Source: Bifidobacterium vespertilionis
GTDB lineage: Bacteria; Actinomycetota; Actinomycetes; Actinomycetales; Bifidobacteriaceae
Reading direction: 5' to 3'
Length of the DNA: 64,000 bases
Assembly: GCF_008698145.1 (NCBI RefSeq)
Contig: NZ_RZNZ01000013.1
Location: forward strand, 37,211-101,210
Each line of letters begins with the position of its first letter. The stretch's first letter is position 1. Of the stretch, positions 48,526 through 55,790 are shown one piece after another. The position numbers were made by a program, and so were the translations under genes. Below the pieces are notes generated by a model. The model searched no databases, was not told the DNA's origin, and saw nothing but the letters and a program-made list of their open reading frames with translations.

Positions 48526-49680
48526 ATGACATTCTCAGTATCCAAGGCGCTCGCCCCCGCCGATCGCGAGTGGGCCGAGTCCCTGCTGCCCAAGCTGGCG
48601 GCCAAGTTCGCCGCCGAGCGTGATCGTGTGGGTTCCCATATCCCGTACATCGCCGAAGACGGTGTCTACAAGGACCTCAAGGATGTGAGCGATCCGGCTT
48701 GGTGGACCAATGGCTTCTGGCCGGGCATCCTCTGGCAGATGTTCAAGGCCACCGGCGATGAGGCGTACGTCAAGCCCGCCCGCGAGGTGGAGCAGACCCT
48801 TATGGACGTGATCGACACCGATTTCATGGGCCTGCATCACGACGTGGGCTTCATGTGGCTGCTGTCCGCCGTGGCCGACTACCGTCTCACCGGCGACGAG
48901 AAGGCCAAGAACCGTGGCCTGGCCGCCGCCACCCTGCTGGCCGGCCGTTTCAACCCGGAAGCCAGGTTCATCCGCGCCTGGAACCTGCCCGATTCCGAGG
49001 GCTGGGCGATCATCGATTCCATGCTCAACATCCAGATCCTGTTCTGGGCGAGCGAAGTCACTGGCGATCCGCGTTTCGCGGACATCGCCCGTATGCATGC
49101 GGACACGCTGAGCCATACGGCCGTGCGCCCGGATGGCTCCTGCAACCACATCGTCGACTTGGACACCACCACCGGCGAGCTGCGGCACACCCCCGGGGGC
49201 CAGGGCTATGAGTCCGGCTCCTCCTGGACCCGCGGCCAGTCCTGGGCCATCTACGGTTACGCGCTCGCTGCGCATCACAGCGGCAAGCAGGGGTATCTGG
49301 ATGTGGCCAAGAAGGTCGCGCACTACTTCGTGGCCAATGTGGCGCTCACCGACGACAAGTCGCTGGTCGACTTCCGCGCTCCGGCGGAGCCCGTCTACTG
49401 GGATGCCCTGGCGGACGTGATCACCGCCTGCGGCCTGCTGGAGATCGCCGAGCAGGTGCCGGAGCTGGAGCGCCCGCTGTACCTGAAGTGGGCCGTCCGC
49501 CTGCTCCGGGCCGTGGAGTCCAACTGGTGCGATTGGGATCCGAGCCGCGATGGTCTGGTCCAGATGTGCACCGGCTGCTATGCGAACAGCCACGACCGCG
49601 AGGTGCCGATGATGTACGCCGATTACTACTTCGTGGAGGCCGTGCTGCGTCTGCAGGACAAGGCCGCCCGCCTGTGGTGA
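48526..49680 (+). CDS. GH88 unsaturated glucuronyl hydrolase
   Basis: Hydrates the enol-ether of 4,5-unsaturated uronyl residues left by polysaccharide lyases, releasing the neutral or amino sugar. The 384-residue (alpha/alpha)6 protein keeps the two key Asp residues: Asp106 in HHDVGF and Asp164 in IIDSMLN. It also has GSSWTRGQSWAIYG, typical of GH88. No signal peptide, so disaccharides must be imported, plausibly by the adjacent GPH carrier. No lyase gene is in the window. The start is ATG 48526, 12 bases after CGAAGGGATG. Confidence 0.9.
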   Translation: MTFSVSKALAPADREWAESLLPKLAAKFAAERDRVGSHIPYIAEDGVYKDLKDVSDPAWWTNGFWPGILWQMFKATGDEAYVKPAREVEQTLMDVIDTDFMGLHHDVGFMWLLSAVADYRLTGDEKAKNRGLAAATLLAGRFNPEARFIRAWNLPDSEGWAIIDSMLNIQILFWASEVTGDPRFADIARMHADTLSHTAVRPDGSCNHIVDLDTTTGELRHTPGGQGYESGSSWTRGQSWAIYGYALAAHHSGKQGYLDVAKKVAHYFVANVALTDDKSLVDFRAPAEPVYWDALADVITACGLLEIAEQVPELERPLYLKWAVRLLRAVESNWCDWDPSRDGLVQMCTGCYANSHDREVPMMYADYYFVEAVLRLQDKAARLW

Positions 49681-49700
49681 TCCGGGTTCGTCACCACGAT

Positions 49701-49738
49701 CCGCTTGTGCCCTCGACTGGGGCCGGGGGCACAAGCGG
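49701..49738 (+). terminator. terminator after GH88
   Basis: CCGCTTGTGCCC and GGGCACAAGCGG arms are followed by TTTGAAACCCTTTT. Confidence 0.82.
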
Positions 49739-49869
49739 TTTGAAACCCTTTTCCAAAACTGAATACGAACCGGAAGGTCTCTGGAGGTTTGATGGTCTGC
49801 AACACGCCATCTAACCTCTGGAATTCCGAGGAAAGTCAGTCGCGACACGCGGAGTTACCGCAGTTTGAC

Positions 49870-49898
49870 TTGCATATGTAACCGGTTTCAAATATACT
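49870..49898 (+). promoter_or_regulatory. promoter with LacI-type operator upstream of a truncated gene
   Basis: TTGCAT (49870-49875) and TATACT (49893-49898) are 17 bases apart, with TGTAACCGGTTTCA (49877-49890) in the spacer. The architecture is the same as the AGE promoter at 52917, but only a gene relic lies downstream. Confidence 0.75.
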
Positions 49899-50003
49899 TT
49901 CAATCAACAAGATCACATCAGGCAAGGGTGCTGATACCAAGCCTCGACAATGGTTCCGAAGTCCGGAGTGCAACAAATTCAGGCTGACGAGTCGGGGTTA
50001 TGA

Positions 50004-50387
50004 AATCAGTTTAACGAATATCAGGCCAACTATCTTGGCGTCATGGCCATCAACGCCGGCGACGCGAACACCGTGCGCGACGTGACGTGGCGGCGCGTCC
50101 GCATCGAACGCTTCCTGCACGGTCGCGTGCTGGACATCGAAACCAAGTGGAACAAGGATTACAATCCGCGTCCCGGCCGTCTCATCAAGCGCGTGCTGGT
50201 GGAGGACGTGGACGTGGCGTCCGGATCGGGGGAGGAGCCGTCGATCATCGCCGGTTATGATGCCGGCCACCCCGTGCGCGACGTGACCGTCCGGGATTTC
50301 AAGCGCGATGGCGTGCCGTGCGCCGATTTCGCGACCGCGGGCATCACCGTCGGGCCGAACGCGCAAGACGTGCGGATCGAGGCGTAG
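50004..50387 (+). pseudogene. C-terminal relic of a right-handed beta-helix glycan enzyme (GH28-like)
   Basis: About 127 codons encode repeating beta-helix turns (NYLGVMAINAGDANTVRDV, VRIERFLHGRVLDIETKW, IIAGYDAGHPVRDVTV, GITVGPNAQDVRIEA) that look like the last coils of a polygalacturonase-type protein. In-frame homology-like sequence continues upstream of ATG 50043 to an in-frame TGA at 50001-50003, so the fragment is 5'-truncated and the catalytic Asp motifs are missing. A full promoter and operator remain about 105 bases upstream, suggesting an internal deletion. Confidence 0.65.
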
Positions 50388-50435
50388 GTACGGTACGGTG
50401 CACTCGAATTCGGGACACGCCGCCGATCATTGTTC

Positions 50436-50469
50436 TGAAATCGCTATCAAGGATGAAAAAGCCTATAAT
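50436..50469 (+). promoter_or_regulatory. lacI-type regulator promoter with operator-like site
   Basis: TGAAATCGCTATCA (50436-50449) matches the regulon site with two changes. A consensus TATAAT is at 50464-50469, so the site covers the -35 region. This suggests autoregulation. Confidence 0.6.
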
Positions 50470-50515
50470 GTAAGGAGTTCCACGATCGTCATGAAACAGT
50501 ATAAGGAGCGAAACG

Positions 50516-51577
50516 ATGGCGCAAGGCAGGGTGAGTTCAATGCCTCCCAGTGGTAATCGCAGCACCCCGGTCATCAAGGATGTGGCCCAGCTCGCCGGCG
50601 TGTCCGTGCCCACGGTCTCCCGGTACCTCAACGGCACCGCCAAGGTCAGCACGGAGAAGCGCGAGAAGATCGCGCAGGCCATCAAGCTGCTCGACTACAA
50701 GCCCAGCTTCGTGGCGCGCGCTCTCGCCAACAAGGTCATGGATTCGGTCACCATGCTCACCTCGCTGAGCACCTACTGGGCCACCACCGAGGTCAACAGC
50801 GGTGCCGAGCACGCCGCGCGCGATCATGGCTTCCTGTTCGGCGTGACCTCGCTGGACGGCATTTCCGACGATGAGATCGAAAGCACGATCAACCGCGTGC
50901 TGTCCGCCAATCCGGCCGGTCTGATCATCAGCGAATCGGACGAGCTGGTGATCCAGCTGCTCCACCAGATCCCCAAGGACATCCCGCTGGTGCTGATCGG
51001 CGGCTCGCGTGGCGACGCCCCGTATCAGGTCATTCCCTCCGAGCGCGAGGGCGGCCGGGTCATCACCGAATATCTGTTTGGTCTGGGCCATCGCAATGTG
51101 GTGCATGTCCACCGCCGCGAAGGACCGAACAACAACACGCGAACCCTCGGCTGGCGTGATGCCATGACGGATGCCGGCATCCAGGCCATGGAGGCGTATC
51201 AGGTGGGTACCGACCTCAGCGAAAGCGTGGAGCTGGGCCGCAAGCTTGCGCAGGACGAGGATCTGACGGCGATCTTCGCCGGCAATGACGAAACCGCGAT
51301 CTCCCTGATCAAGGGTCTGCGCGACGAGGGCGTGCGTGTGCCGGAGGATGTGTCCGTGGCCGGGTACAATGATCAGATCTTCGCCAAGATGTGGGATCCG
51401 GCGCTCACCAGCTACAGCCAGAACTTTGTGGAGTTGGGACGGCAGGCCTTCGAGATGCTGTACGCGCAGATCGAGGCCAAGCGCAGTGGCGAGGAGCCGC
51501 CGGAGCCCGAGTGTCGGGTGGTCGAGGGCGAGCTGATCGTGCGCGACTCGACCGCGGCGCCGGGCAGGCGCGGGTAG
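50516..51577 (+). CDS. LacI-family transcriptional regulator
   Basis: The 353-residue protein has an N-terminal HTH (VIKDVAQLAGVSVPTVSRYLNG, about residues 19-40) and hinge helix (KPSFVARALAN). A periplasmic-binding-type sugar domain follows, with GHRNVVHVHRREG, IFAGNDETAI and VPEDVSVAGYND. It most likely binds the TGAAANCGNTTTCA-like palindromes around it. It sits in the middle of its presumed targets. The start is ATG 50516 behind AAGGAG; a second ATG eight codons later is possible. Confidence 0.92.
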   Translation: MAQGRVSSMPPSGNRSTPVIKDVAQLAGVSVPTVSRYLNGTAKVSTEKREKIAQAIKLLDYKPSFVARALANKVMDSVTMLTSLSTYWATTEVNSGAEHAARDHGFLFGVTSLDGISDDEIESTINRVLSANPAGLIISESDELVIQLLHQIPKDIPLVLIGGSRGDAPYQVIPSEREGGRVITEYLFGLGHRNVVHVHRREGPNNNTRTLGWRDAMTDAGIQAMEAYQVGTDLSESVELGRKLAQDEDLTAIFAGNDETAISLIKGLRDEGVRVPEDVSVAGYNDQIFAKMWDPALTSYSQNFVELGRQAFEMLYAQIEAKRSGEEPPEPECRVVEGELIVRDSTAAPGRRG

Positions 51578-51670
51578 GGTTCCTCGGCTTCGCGCTCGTG
51601 CGGAGTGCTTGCGCTTGCGCGGTGTGCGCGCTGCGCAAGCCTCGCGTGCCGGTTGGTGTGCTGATCGCTG

Positions 51671-51726
51671 ATGCGCAATGTGCCCGGAAGTTGGCGGAGT
51701 CGCCGGCTTCCGGGCACATTGCGCAT
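51671..51726. terminator. bidirectional terminator between lacI-type gene and antitoxin gene
   Basis: Perfect 20-base arms, ATGCGCAATGTGCCCGGAAG and complement, enclose a 16-base loop that itself contains GGCG/CGCC. It separates convergent genes. Confidence 0.85.
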
Positions 51727-51779
51727 TGGGGAACGTGGGCGCGTGGGGCGGATACGGGTGCGAAGACCGCGTCCGAGCG

Positions 51780-52193
51780 CTACGCGAACTCCAACACCCG
51801 GTCCACCGCGATGCGCAGCAGCTCGGACCGGGTGTGGCCGTGGGCCTTGGCCACGCGATCCAGCTTGTCCAGCTGCGAGTGGGGGAGTTTGAACGAAATG
51901 GTTTCCGCCGGATCGTCGTCCTTGGGGGAGATTTTCGGACGCCCGCGGTGCAGGGAGATGAATTCGTCCGGATGGCGCATTTCCTCCGGCATGTCCATCG
52001 GTGGGCCCCATTCACCGGGGCCGCCTGGGAGTTCGCCGCGCTCGAACGCTTCTGCTTCCGCTTCGATCTCCTCTTCGGTCAGTATGCTCCCATCGGCATT
52101 ATGGAAGACGGTGCCATCGTTCAGCACAATTGGCGTGCCTTGAGTATCCTTGTCCTGCTTGTCTGGTTGGTTCTCATCTTGCTGTACCATCAT
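51780..52193 (-). CDS. ribbon-helix-helix antitoxin-like protein
   Basis: The 137-residue acidic protein ends in an RHH-type segment: AETISFKLPHSQLDKLDRVA and SELLRIAVDRVLEFA. Residues 1-70 are rich in Asp/Glu and probably disordered. The ATG at 52193 overlaps the upstream gene's stop (ATGATG) behind AAAGGAGGGG. The order toxin then antitoxin, the overlap and the acidity fit a type II system in which the RHH protein binds DNA and neutralises the toxin. Function is inferred. Confidence 0.7.
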   Translation of the reverse strand: MMVQQDENQPDKQDKDTQGTPIVLNDGTVFHNADGSILTEEEIEAEAEAFERGELPGGPGEWGPPMDMPEEMRHPDEFISLHRGRPKISPKDDDPAETISFKLPHSQLDKLDRVAKAHGHTRSELLRIAVDRVLEFA

Positions 52194-52465
52194 CCCCTCC
52201 TTTTGTGTGGCGCTTGAATACCAAGCTCCCGCAGTGTTTTCTTTGTGCACTTCATGGCGTGGTAGATGAGCCACTCGTCCGTGCGTGGATCGTGACGGGC
52301 GATGAATTCCAGCAACCTGCCGCTGAGATCATAGCCTGCCCCGATCGTGCCTTGTGCTCCCGCGCGGTTCCGCTGACTAATGCAGCCGATCCACGCAGAA
52401 TACACGTCCTCGTCGGTGATGTCCGGATGACGCTCGTGGACCCGAGGGTGCACGATGATCTTCAT
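52190..52465 (-). CDS. small basic toxin-like protein (BrnT/RelE-like pattern)
   Basis: The 91-residue basic protein has the pattern of short TA toxins: N-terminal HPRVHERHPDITDEDVYSAW, central GAGYDLSGRLLEFIA, and a late His-Ala-Met (IYHAMKCTKKTLRELG). I recognise the general shape, not an exact family. It precedes the RHH antitoxin with a four-base overlap. The start is ATG 52465, 12 bases downstream of a good promoter's expected start point. Confidence 0.65.
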   Translation of the reverse strand: MKIIVHPRVHERHPDITDEDVYSAWIGCISQRNRAGAQGTIGAGYDLSGRLLEFIARHDPRTDEWLIYHAMKCTKKTLRELGIQAPHKRRG

Positions 52466-52483
52466 GACGTCACCAACGTTTTT

Positions 52484-52512
52484 ATTGTATGACGAAAATT
52501 AGTTACAAACAA
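52484..52512 (-). promoter_or_regulatory. promoter of the toxin-antitoxin pair
   Basis: On the minus strand TTGTTT (52512-52507) and TACAAT (52489-52484) are 17 bases apart. The region is AT-rich relative to its surroundings. Confidence 0.7.
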
Positions 52513-52916
52513 GAGAATCAAAGTTTCTTTGGTGATTTTCGTAGTATATCGTTTGGCCTGATGGGGTGTAGTGCGATGGAGGTGCATGATGGTTCTTTCG
52601 TGTGCGGGTGGTCTTGCGCGAGCCGGTGGGCCCTGCGTTGGGTCCCATGATCCGGCCGAGCGGAATGCGGGTCAATTTTGAGGAAGGCTGTGCGCGAATG
52701 TGCGGGAGCCGTGCGACGCCGCCGATTCCCCGCCGATGCGAACGGTTCCGCGGGCGTGTTCGCGGGGCGATTTCGCTCCGGTGCACCTCGGCCGTGCCCA
52801 ATGCGCACCCGCGACACGCCGATCGTTTCAAAATGATTGCGGTTTCATGAAATCTTTTTAGTCTGAATAATCACTGTAATCAAGCCAAAATCATTCAATT
52901 TATGAAAGCATCCTAC
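52513..52916. other. gene-free spacer between TA pair and AGE gene
   Basis: No frame here looks coding. Near its right end TGATTGCGGTTTCA (52834-52847) resembles the LacI-regulon site, and the last 70 bases are AT-rich. Confidence 0.5.
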
Positions 52917-52945
52917 TTGCATAAATGAAAGCGGTTTCATATACT
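52917..52945 (+). promoter_or_regulatory. promoter with LacI-family operator in the spacer (AGE gene)
   Basis: TTGCAT (52917-52922) and TATACT (52940-52945) are 17 bases apart, and TGAAAGCGGTTTCA (52926-52939) abuts the -10 box. Both hexamers are identical to those of the promoter at 49870. Confidence 0.85.
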
Positions 52946-53037
52946 CATAACCAACAACGCGGAACAGTCCAGCGCTGGCCCGCGTAACAGAAAAAGGCGT
53001 TACGTCCACTGAATTTCAATGAGGAAAGGACATTCCA

Positions 53038-54402
53038 ATGGCTTTGCAGCATCAGACGGATCCGGCGGCATACGAGCTGGGCACCGATGAGAACCGCGAA
53101 TTCTTGAAGGCCGCCGGGCAGGATCTGCTTGCGTTCGGCCACAACTTCCCGGCCCCGCAGGGCGGCTCGCTGTGGCTGAACGGCGATGGCACTACGGATC
53201 CCTCCCAGGGCATCCAGACGTGGATCACCTGCCGCATGGCCCATGTATATTCCATGGGAGCCATGCTGGGCCACCCCGGCAGCGAGGAGCTGGTCGACGC
53301 GGCCCTCAAGGGTCTGACCGGTCCGCTCAAGGACAAGGAAAACGGCGGCTGGTACCCGCAGATCGCCGTGGATGGCACTCCGGATCCCGGCAAGATCTGC
53401 TACACGCACGCCTTCGTGATGCTCGCCGCCTCCAGCGCCACGCTGATCGGTCGTCCCGGTGCCAAGGAACTGCTGGACGAGGCCATCGAGACCTTCCTCA
53501 AGCGTTTCTGGAACGAGGATGAGGGCCTCGCCGTGGACACGTGGAACACCGAGTTCACCGAGCTGGACCCGTACCGCGGCGTCAACGCGAACATGCACAC
53601 CACCGAGGCGTTCCTTGCCCTTGCCGATGTGCTGAAGGACGAGACCTTCCGTCAGCGCGCGGGCCGCATCGCCCGTCACGTGGTCGAATGGGCGGAGAAG
53701 AACGAGTGGCGCATTCCCGAGCACTTCACCTCCGAGTGGGTGCCGGATCTCGAGTACAACGCGGACAACAAGGATGACCAGTTCAAGCCCTACGGCGCGA
53801 CCCCGGGCCACGGCATCGAGTGGGCCCGTCTGATCACCCAGTATGCGCTGAGCGACAAGACCATCGACCCGGCCGAAAAGCAGCGTCTGATCGACGCGGC
53901 CGAGAAGCTGTTCGATCGTGCTGTGGCCGACGGCTGGGCGAGCTGCGAGGGCGGCAAGCCGGGCATCGCGTACACCACCGACTGGTCCGGCAGGCCCGTG
54001 GTCACCGACCGCATGCACTGGACCCTGGCCGAGGGCGTCAACACCAGCGCCACGCTGGAAAAGGTCACCGGCAAGCGTGAGTACGGCGAGTGGTATGCGC
54101 GCTTCTGGCAGTACATCGACGACAGCCTGATCGATCACGAGCTGGGCTCCTGGTTCCACCAGCTGGACCTGAATAATAAGGTCATCGGCACGGTGTGGCC
54201 GGGCAAGTCCGATCTCTACCACGCCTTCCAGGCCACGCTGATCCCGCGTCTCGACCCGTCCGTGTCGGTCGCCCCGGCGCTGAAGGCCCGCGTGGACGGC
54301 ATCAACGCCACCCCCGGAGCCAATGCGACCGCCCGCCAGCTGCGTTTCGATGTGGGCCGTTTCCCGGTCAACGTCGCTCTGGCCATCATGAGCTGCATGT
54401 GA
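53038..54402 (+). CDS. N-acylglucosamine 2-epimerase (AGE) family sugar isomerase, YihS-like
   Basis: The 454-residue (alpha/alpha)6-barrel protein has ITCRMAHVYSMG and NANMHTTEAFLALAD, then HGIEWARLITQ and WPGKSDLYHAFQATLIPRL. The conserved His residues match the YihS/mannose-isomerase branch of the AGE superfamily rather than mammalian AGE. The likely reaction is aldose-ketose isomerisation (for example mannose to fructose; sulfoquinovose or lyxose are alternatives). Fructokinase and an MFS sugar carrier lie 3-5 kb downstream. The start is ATG 53038 behind GAGGAAAGG. Confidence 0.82.
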   Translation: MALQHQTDPAAYELGTDENREFLKAAGQDLLAFGHNFPAPQGGSLWLNGDGTTDPSQGIQTWITCRMAHVYSMGAMLGHPGSEELVDAALKGLTGPLKDKENGGWYPQIAVDGTPDPGKICYTHAFVMLAASSATLIGRPGAKELLDEAIETFLKRFWNEDEGLAVDTWNTEFTELDPYRGVNANMHTTEAFLALADVLKDETFRQRAGRIARHVVEWAEKNEWRIPEHFTSEWVPDLEYNADNKDDQFKPYGATPGHGIEWARLITQYALSDKTIDPAEKQRLIDAAEKLFDRAVADGWASCEGGKPGIAYTTDWSGRPVVTDRMHWTLAEGVNTSATLEKVTGKREYGEWYARFWQYIDDSLIDHELGSWFHQLDLNNKVIGTVWPGKSDLYHAFQATLIPRLDPSVSVAPALKARVDGINATPGANATARQLRFDVGRFPVNVALAIMSCM

Positions 54403-54492
54403 TCATGATTGCCATGCGATCGGCGACGGTCCGGAGACCCGGCTGATCATCGCCGATCCCCAATACACGTTCCTTGTTCCTTTCCATTTCCC

Positions 54493-54528
54493 GGTGTGCC
54501 GGCCGTGCTGTGGTCCGGCCGGCACACC
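54493..54528 (+). terminator. terminator after the AGE gene
   Basis: GGTGTGCCGGCC and GGCCGGCACACC arms enclose a 12-base loop, followed by GTTCCTTC. Confidence 0.7.
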
Positions 54529-54611
54529 GTTCCTTCACTTGCCGGTTGCGGCGGAGGGTTTCTTTCGTTGTTCTCCTTCCCCTTCCGTCCGCCGCAGCCG
54601 AGCAGACATAT

Positions 54612-54652
54612 GAAAAGTCCCCGAACCCGGGCAGAGGGTTCGGGGACTTTTC
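54612..54652. repeat. AAGTCCCCGAACCC hairpin family, copy 1
   Basis: Perfect 17-base arms (GAAAAGTCCCCGAACCC) enclose a seven-base loop GGGCAGA. Copy 2 with the same loop is at 57230-57280. The two copies bracket the P-loop kinase and ROK genes. Confidence 0.88.
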
Positions 54653-54901
54653 GTTATATATCGCTTTTATCCGCAGAACGCCGTCTGGCACTTGTCGGCT
54701 GGGGTCGCCCTCTGCGGGTCGATGAGGCCATAGCCAAGCTTCAGCGCCATGCCACTCGGCGGAGACGACCATCGCCCCCGTGCCGGCATCAGCTGGACCC
54801 CGCCGCGGGAGAACGCCATGAAGATCACCGACAACCTGCTGAAGAACCCCGGTGGATGATCGGAATGGCAGTGGGCGTCTGGCGAAGAGCCCGCTTTCGG
54901 T
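54653..54901. other. spacer without a convincing gene
   Basis: Both strands were read. A plus-strand start, MKITDNLLKNPGG, with GGGAG upstream (about 54818-54859) stops after 13 codons. A minus-strand frame ending LGYGLIDPQRATPADK looks protein-like but lacks a credible start. Either could be a relic. Confidence 0.3.
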
Positions 54902-55579
54902 TCACAAGTCCAGTGGCGGCAGTTCGACCGTGGCGTCGGCGCGACCGCGACATGCGGCGATGCGGCGCGCGTTGACCTCGTCGACCTCCATGACCCACTT
55001 GCGCGCCTGCTCGGATTCCTTGCCGAATCGGATGTGGCGTTCGACGAGGCGCTCGCGGCGCAGGTCGTCGTCGACATCGACGTACCACACCTCGGTCATG
55101 GCCGCGCGCACGTCCTTCCACGCGTCGGCATCGTCCAGCAGATAGTTGCCCTCCGTGACGACGAAACGAGTCCACGGGAACACCGGAATCGCGCCGGCCA
55201 GCGGCTGCTCCAGATCGCGTTCGAACATCGGCGCGTAGATCACGCCGTCCTCGCCGGCGCTGATGCGCCTAAGCAGGGAACGGTATCCGCGGGCGTCGAA
55301 CGTGTCAATCGCGCCCTTGCGCTGCAGGCGCCCCAGACGCCTGAGCTCAACGTCGGCCAAATGATAACCGTCCATCGGCACCCACGCCGAGAAATGGTCC
55401 TTCGGTTCGGCGCCATCGCCCGGCACTCCTTCGGCGAATGCCTCGGCGAGCAGCTGCGCCAGCGTGGACTTGCCGGCACCGGGCGCGCCGACGATGCCGA
55501 GAATCACACGTTCGTCGGCGTCGAGCAGCTCCTTCACGCGGGACTTGGCTTCTTCGAGATTCGCAATGTTGACGGTCAT
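54902..55579 (-). CDS. P-loop nucleoside/sugar kinase-like protein
   Basis: The 225-residue kinase resembles the uridine kinase/pantothenate kinase-like family, with Walker A GAPGAGKST at 31-39. DGYHLADVEL supplies the substrate Asp region, then VTEGNYLL (Walker B-like) and RLVERHIRFG (lid arginines). The substrate is unknown; similar proteins are annotated as nucleoside/nucleotide kinases and some act on sugars. The start is ATG 55579 behind AGGAGG. It is divergent from a ROK regulator, its probable controller. Confidence 0.78.
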   Translation of the reverse strand: MTVNIANLEEAKSRVKELLDADERVILGIVGAPGAGKSTLAQLLAEAFAEGVPGDGAEPKDHFSAWVPMDGYHLADVELRRLGRLQRKGAIDTFDARGYRSLLRRISAGEDGVIYAPMFERDLEQPLAGAIPVFPWTRFVVTEGNYLLDDADAWKDVRAAMTEVWYVDVDDDLRRERLVERHIRFGKESEQARKWVMEVDEVNARRIAACRGRADATVELPPLDL

Positions 55580-55699
55580 CGTCGTTTCCTCCTATGGGTT
55601 CCGCCCCTCCCGTTCGCCGGCGTTGCCAATGAGCGGGGGATGGCTGCGGTGGAGTCCGCGGATGCGTCACCGTCATCCGTTGTTCTCCTTGTAGTACAT

Positions 55700-55768
55700 A
55701 ACTATACCATAGTTTTGTATAGTAATATACAAAAAACAGTATGAAATCGTGAAAGTATTGTCAATACT
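55700..55768. promoter_or_regulatory. divergent AT-rich control region with three palindromes
   Basis: AACTAT-ACC-ATAGTT (55700-55714), TTTTGTATA-GTAA-TATACAAAA (55713-55734) and AGTATTG-T-CAATACT (55754-55768) lie between the kinase and ROK genes. A minus-strand TATAGT lies within the first. They are good operator candidates for the ROK protein. Confidence 0.6.
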
Positions 55769-55790
55769 ATGCTGCTGTATGCTAACTGAT

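Noticed and set aside
54667..55077. Minus-strand frame ending LGYGLIDPQRATPADK
   Set aside because: It runs through the kinase gene's 3' end in a shadow frame with no start; kept only as a possible relic in the spacer note.
55347..55676. Frame with AAGGAG before ATG 55676 on the minus strand
   Set aside because: It overlaps the P-loop kinase gene in another frame and has no recognisable protein features.
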